Shown here piece after piece: positions 59,361 through 64,000 of a DNA stretch of 64,000 bases. Source of the stretch: Emydura subglobosa (taxonomy: Eukaryota > Chordata > Testudines > Chelidae); contig ML680086.1 of assembly GCA_007922225.1 (NCBI GenBank), positions 6,652,997 to 6,716,996 of the forward strand, read 5' to 3'. Positions within the stretch are counted from its first letter, which is position 1. Each line of letters begins with the position of its first letter. The notes under the pieces are model-generated. The model worked only from the letters and a program-made list of their open reading frames with translations, was not told the origin of the DNA and did no database searches. Position numbers and translations under genes: made by a program.

Positions 59361-59762
59361 AGAGTCACAGAAACGTAGGACTGGAAGGGACCTCGACAAG
59401 TCATCTAGGCCGACCCCTTCCACTGAGGCAGGACCGAGTAAATTAGACCATCCCTGACAGATGTTTGTCAAGGTGGTCGTAAAAACCTCCAGTGACGGGA
59501 TTCCACAGCCTTCCTAGGTAATGTGTTCCAGTGCTTAACTACCCTGCAGTTAGAAAGTGTTTCCTAATGTCTAATCTGAATCTCCCTTGCTGCAATTTAA
59601 GCCCACTGCTTCTTGTCCTGTCCTCAGAGGTTAACAAAAACAGTTTGTCACCCTCCTCCTTGTAACAACCTTTTACATACTTGAAGACGGCCATGCCCCC
59701 ACTCAGTCTTCTCTTCTCCAACTAAACAACCCCAGGTTTTTCAATCTTTTCTCATAGGTAGG
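59361..59762 (-). mobile_element. CR1 LINE 3' part, antisense
   Basis: GAGTCACAGAAACGTAGGACTGGAAGGGACCTCGACAAGTCATCTAGGCCGACCCC through GTTTCCTAATGTCTAATCTGAATCTCCC and CTCAGTCTTCTCTTCTCCAACTAAACAACCCCAGGTTTTTCAATCTTTTCTCATAGG. It faces the 59181-59270 copy tail to tail, 90 bp apart. Confidence 0.95.
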
Positions 59763-60471
59763 GGGGCTAATAGGTTTTAAGGGAACCCCATTCTTCTTTC
59801 TTCAGCCGGGATATTGTCCAGGAAGGTGTACAGATAGGGAAAATTGGGTCGGAGGCCCATGCTGGAGGCTCTGATCATTGTGACTCCCTTTTCCCTGTGT
59901 CCAGGCATCTTGCTCAGGCCATGCAGCTGAGCTCCCCTGTTCCAAAGAGCGAGAGAGCAGACATTGACCCTGAGCAATCTGTCTGTCTGTCGGCCCTCCG
60001 AGAGCACCCATCCCTGTAACAGTATCAAGGGAAGGAGGTGGTTTGCCTCAGTTTTATTTCCTTAATGCAAGGTGGGCACTGCCACCGCATTGCCAGCCCC
60101 ACTGAACAAAATACAAAGACTTGGCTGGCACTGACTCTGCCCCCAATCCCTGCCTAGCCTCCATATTCGGTGTGACATGTTTAATGTTTTGATTCCTTCG
60201 ATCGAGTGACACGCACACCCTGTCCTGGCACCCTTCCTCCGACAGCTCAGCTGTAGTTGGCTGTATTGATTGACTTAAACCTTCTCATCCTTCTCATGAT
60301 TGTTCTCTTTAAAGAGCTTAACCTCTCTGGGCTTGTCACCTGGTTTAATCTCCTGCTGCTTCAGTGGTTCTTGTCCTGTTCCATCTTTTTACCATGAGCA
60401 CCTCAGGACACTGCCTCATTCCCTGTGTTGCCTTTGATTCTCCAAGCCAGTTACCTCTCTCATTGCCCTGG

Positions 60472-60492
60472 CAGAGAGAGAGAGAGAGAGAG
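60472..60492. repeat. AG microsatellite
   Basis: About ten AG units in a row. Confidence 0.9.
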
Positions 60493-62959
60493 CTACATTA
60501 ACCTGAACCATGAAGCCTTCTCCAAGATGCATTCAGAGGCTTGCCCCGTTATAAAAATGTCATGTTCAGCACTGTGAATAGACTCTGCCCCAACTAGTGC
60601 AACCTCCCTGCAGTCAGTGGGATAGCACAGGTACAAATCTGGGCAGGAGTCAGCCTTAGATCTGTGCTACTTTGTTCAGCTCCAGCAGGAGGAGCCAGGG
60701 TAAAGACCGCAGGTTCTGGCTTGTCACCTTTACGTCAGCAGCCTCTGCCTGACTCTGGGTGGTAGGTAACAGTGAGTGAATCACCGATGGCTGGCAGATT
60801 TTGTTTGGCTGAGATGTCTAGAAGGGTTCTGCTGCATATTGAAAACTTACATGAATGTTGTGATGTCTCTTCCGTCTCTACGTCCCCCTGTCCACCATCC
60901 CCTTTTCCCAACCACATTCCATGCATCTCACTCCCCAAAACCCTATCCTATCCCAGGGGAAAAGACCCAAAGGGCTCCCAGAGAACATGGTAATGGGGGC
61001 ACATAGAGACCTGTATTGAACAGAAACCCCTTGCTTATGCTTAGTAATCTTCACCCCTCAGAGTTTAGGCAGAAGAGGGATAACATCTCCTTGACAGGGT
61101 TTTTTATTCCCTTCCCCCTAATATTCAAACTGTGATGGGATGAAGAATGGTGCACCTACCTTCTTCATGGGTGTGAAGGAAACAACCAACAAAGTATTTT
61201 AGCCACTGATGCTCCACAGTGGCTTGTCTGGTGTCTAGAGGCCTTCTTTTGTTGGGGAGGAGATAACACCTCTTGTGGTAAACTATCTAATTTCACACTT
61301 AATAATGCTTCTCCCCAACTGAAAGGATTTACAGTCTTAGCAAACATTTTTGTAGTTACAGAGCAAACACAAACATTACCTTATAACATGGGATGCAGAT
61401 TAAGTAGGATTAATACATGCAGCGTCCTACAATCACTTCATAAAGACTAAATAAATTGTTATAACGCTAATATCTGTTTTAACAGTACTACACTCAGGCA
61501 AGCCAGACTGGTTTCCAGTTATGCATTTGTCAATGTTCAGTGAAGCACAAGAGACTTGGCGTCAGCTAGCACCTGGTCTGCAAGCATCACAGTTGCGTTT
61601 TCCTTTGGATAAATAGTGGAGTCTTTTGGAAGTTGCATGATAAAACCACTGAACAAGTGAAAGTTGCTGGTTTGTGGTTTCATTAAAACGTGAAACTCAG
61701 ACCAGGATCAGCATAAGGTTCATGAACAATCCTTCAAGTGACCCTAGGGTTCACATCATAAAACATGTGAAATTCACCATTTCACGGAGCTTTGATGCAA
61801 AATCAGGTTAAACTTACTAGCAGTTTTGCCTGCAGTTTTAAGGCTTGAGATTCAGTCGGGTTGCATGAATAACTGAGAGCAGAATATAGCTCGTTGTGGC
61901 TACATACGACTCAGAAATGGACACATTCACTATGCCAAGCAGCGATATACAGTACCCATGGCAAAATGCATGTGTGACATTCCCATATAAATACACTGCA
62001 TGGGGAGTGGAACAAAGTCCATACTAAATGGATAAATCACCCAAGGCAAAAATTACTCGCTCAGCAGAAAATAATAGATCACCCATCTAATCAGATACAT
62101 CTGCTCATTGGACCAGGTACATCACTTACTGACAGGGTACTACATATATCACCTGCAGGCTATAAGAGAGTCTGAGGTCTGTTGTAAAGTTATATTACAT
62201 GTCAGCCCCAGTGAAGCCTTGTTGGGAACAATATACATCATGGTGTTGCCAGGCAACCAGGCCATAATACTGACCAGTAATAGTCAGTGTTTAGGCGGAG
62301 AGCTGGCAATGGTGAACCGTGGCGATTCAGAGGGGAGGTAATAGATGACAGCTGGTACTACTTGCTGGAAGCAGGCAGTAGGGCCTTGGAGTGCCAGGCA
62401 AGACTTTTGCACAGCCCTTCATGCCCTGAGAGGAAGATGGGCTGGGGGAAACTGAACCTTTCTCCCTGAGAATAGAATGAGTGAAGTTCCCTGGGGAGTC
62501 AAAGTGATCTAGCAGTGCTGCATGGTGAAAGAAGGGAGGCTTGAGCTGCTTTTTACATAGCCCCAAGAATCTGATCTCTCCTCCTAAGAGAACCCGGAGA
62601 GAAATCTAGTTATGTCCTTGATATTCTTCTAGGACGCCTTAGGTGGGGTGCTGTTTTCCTCCCACTCCTTATCCTAAACAGCTGCTTCTTTCTCACTCGG
62701 GGGAGGAGAGGAAAGAGAGGACAGGCCTGTGAGAACTGATTTTTCCCACTCCACCCCGTGTGCAAGTTCCATAGCTGGCACCATGCGTTCAGGTCACCTG
62801 CTTCCCTACCCTTTGGACCCTCCTCAGTTCCCTGTGATACGCCAAGGAGTGAGTATTTTCCCAATGACTGACTACAGCCATGCACACACAATGGCCATGT
62901 CCAGTCACTCCTGTCAAGCTAGGCCTACGTCACTCCACTTTTGTGTCTTTCCTCTGTTA

Positions 62960-63130
62960 GCTTTAGTTGTTCTTCAAAGTGCTTGCTCATGTTGATTCCA
63001 AGTAGGTGTGTGCATGCCACAGGCACAGTTACGGGAAGGTTTTTCCCCTAGTGATGTCAGTAGGGTCAGTTCTGGACCGCCCTAGAGTCATGTCTTCATG
63101 GCGCCGTATATAAGGCCCTGCCAACTCCCA
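62960..63130 (+). repeat. Turtle interspersed repeat with TATA box
   Basis: GTGCTTGCTCATGTTGATTCCAAGTAGGTGTGTGC, GGGAAGGTTTTTCCCC, CCTAGAGTCATGTCTTCATGGCGCCGTATATAAGGCCC. I recognise this as a dispersed turtle sequence. The TATATAAG at 63107-63114, placed about 40 bp before the repeat's 3' end, looks like a promoter of a retroelement LTR. Confidence 0.5.
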
Positions 63131-64000
63131 GCCTCAAACCCATGTCCTAAGCTAGCTCTGCCTTTCAAGCATCCTTCCTTAATTTCACCTGGCCTTTTAT
63201 TTTAATTACATCATGACAAACTGCTCCAAAATATAAACATCTTTTGATTTGTCACCACTGGAAATTCATACCCTCTTCAGCCACCCCACAACACTTCTTG
63301 TCACCAGCATGGGCACTTTTTACCTTACTAACACCCCAACATTTCAGCTGTACTGTGTCACTCGAGGCTGCTCCCTGAGAGTGAACCCTCACGCCAGCAA
63401 TTCTGTCTGCAAGACATGACACCTGCACATGTACGGGTCCCCCAGGACCAAACAGTGAGACATGTCTGGAGCTTGCCAAATCTGGCATTGTCTTACAATG
63501 GTATCTGAGGAGGAAAAACAAACTTCTGCACTCTATGGGCTGCAGTGCTTTCACATTTGACTTTCTGGAGTGGGCCTCTGCTTAGTTTTCTTGCCCTGCA
63601 CCAGATGGTGTCACCACTCTTGTAACAAGTTTTTAACTTTTCTGTATTGATACAAAACAGCAAGTTTCTTGCTCCATATCACTTACAGCTGCTTCTACTT
63701 CATATGGCATGTGTTCCTTATATATTACTCATGGTATATATACTCACGGTATAGAACACATTGCTGCTGGATTATGGCAATGGGGGATGTTGTCCAGGAA
63801 GTCAGAGGAGTTGTCCACCTGGGAGACCTTGGGGTTGATGGTGGTGAAGGCCTGAGTAGGGAGAGACCTATCAGGAGCACAGGGCAGAAAGGACCAGTGC
63901 ATGCAGCTCTATATTGCCTGCATAGGATGGTCCATATGGGACTGCCAGTGGGCAATGAGGGTGGTAGGACCATATGGGGAATATCACCCAGGCAGGAATG

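Larger units (their letters stand above)
49230..64000 (+). other. Downstream TOX2 intron, 5' part
   Basis: From the donor at 49230 to the window end no exon carrying the last HMG helix (family sequence starting AYKRKTEAAKK) was found, so this is read as the beginning of the next intron. It is rich in LINE copies between 51.6 and 56.0 kb and at 59.2-59.8 kb. The stretches 49230-51640, 52850-53480, 56036-56740, 56930-59180, 59770-62240 and 63130-64000 hold no recognised feature beyond small simple repeats. Confidence 0.75.

Noticed and set aside
49230..64000. Search for the exon with the last HMG helix
   Set aside because: No stretch encoding the family sequence after QKQ was found; it probably lies beyond the window, though a missed match cannot be excluded by eye.

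Overview
This window is vertebrate, almost certainly reptilian and most likely turtle, nuclear DNA. It lies inside one large gene on the + strand. The only host coding sequence I can support is two internal exons of TOX2, an HMG-box transcription factor: one at 40548-40787 (80 codons) and one at 49002-49229 (76 codons). Both have AG/GT splice borders and phase 0 at both ends, and they join in frame into the conserved run before and through the first two thirds of the HMG box. TOX2 is chosen over TOX, TOX3 and TOX4 from the linker between the exons and the GDVSK spelling inside the box. The start of the gene, the exon before these two and the exon that completes the HMG box were not found, so about 40.5 kb upstream and 14.8 kb downstream are read as intron.

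The rest is intron made of old interspersed repeats, and these point to the host. They include many 5'-truncated CR1 LINE copies on both strands (the longest at 55025-56035 and 21305-22690), an L2-like LINE, at least seven MIR SINEs, Penelope-like fragments with hammerhead-ribozyme-like boxes, one decayed Ty3/Gypsy element with recognisable gag, reverse transcriptase, RNase H and integrase remains (about 6.8-10.26 kb), a hAT-type MITE, and many palindromic MITEs starting GGGCC..GATC/GATT as seen in crocodilians and turtles. This mixture, with few recent insertions, fits Testudines.

Layout: 0-5 kb holds a CR1 piece, a GC-rich repeat with an acidic reading frame, and two inverted copies of a 290 bp MITE. 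6.8-10.3 kb is the Gypsy relic. 10-21 kb holds MIRs, palindromic MITEs and AT-rich, TAAT-rich blocks that look like conserved non-coding elements. 21.3-22.7 kb is a CR1 with a hAT MITE inserted in it. 25.8 and 30.9 kb hold Penelope-like fragments. 33-40 kb holds CR1, MITEs and a foldback element only about 230 bp before the first TOX2 exon. 40.5-49.2 kb is the exon pair. 51.6-56 kb is dense in LINE copies, and 59-63 kb holds CR1 and a TATA-bearing repeat.

I found no bacterial-type system, no CRISPR array, no rRNA or tRNA gene and no intact viral gene. Most short open frames in the window are chance frames or repeat remains. The observations most worth checking are the head-to-head Penelope palindrome, the inverted MITE pair, the nested insertions, a possible cryptic exon at 46268-46352, and the candidate intronic enhancers.
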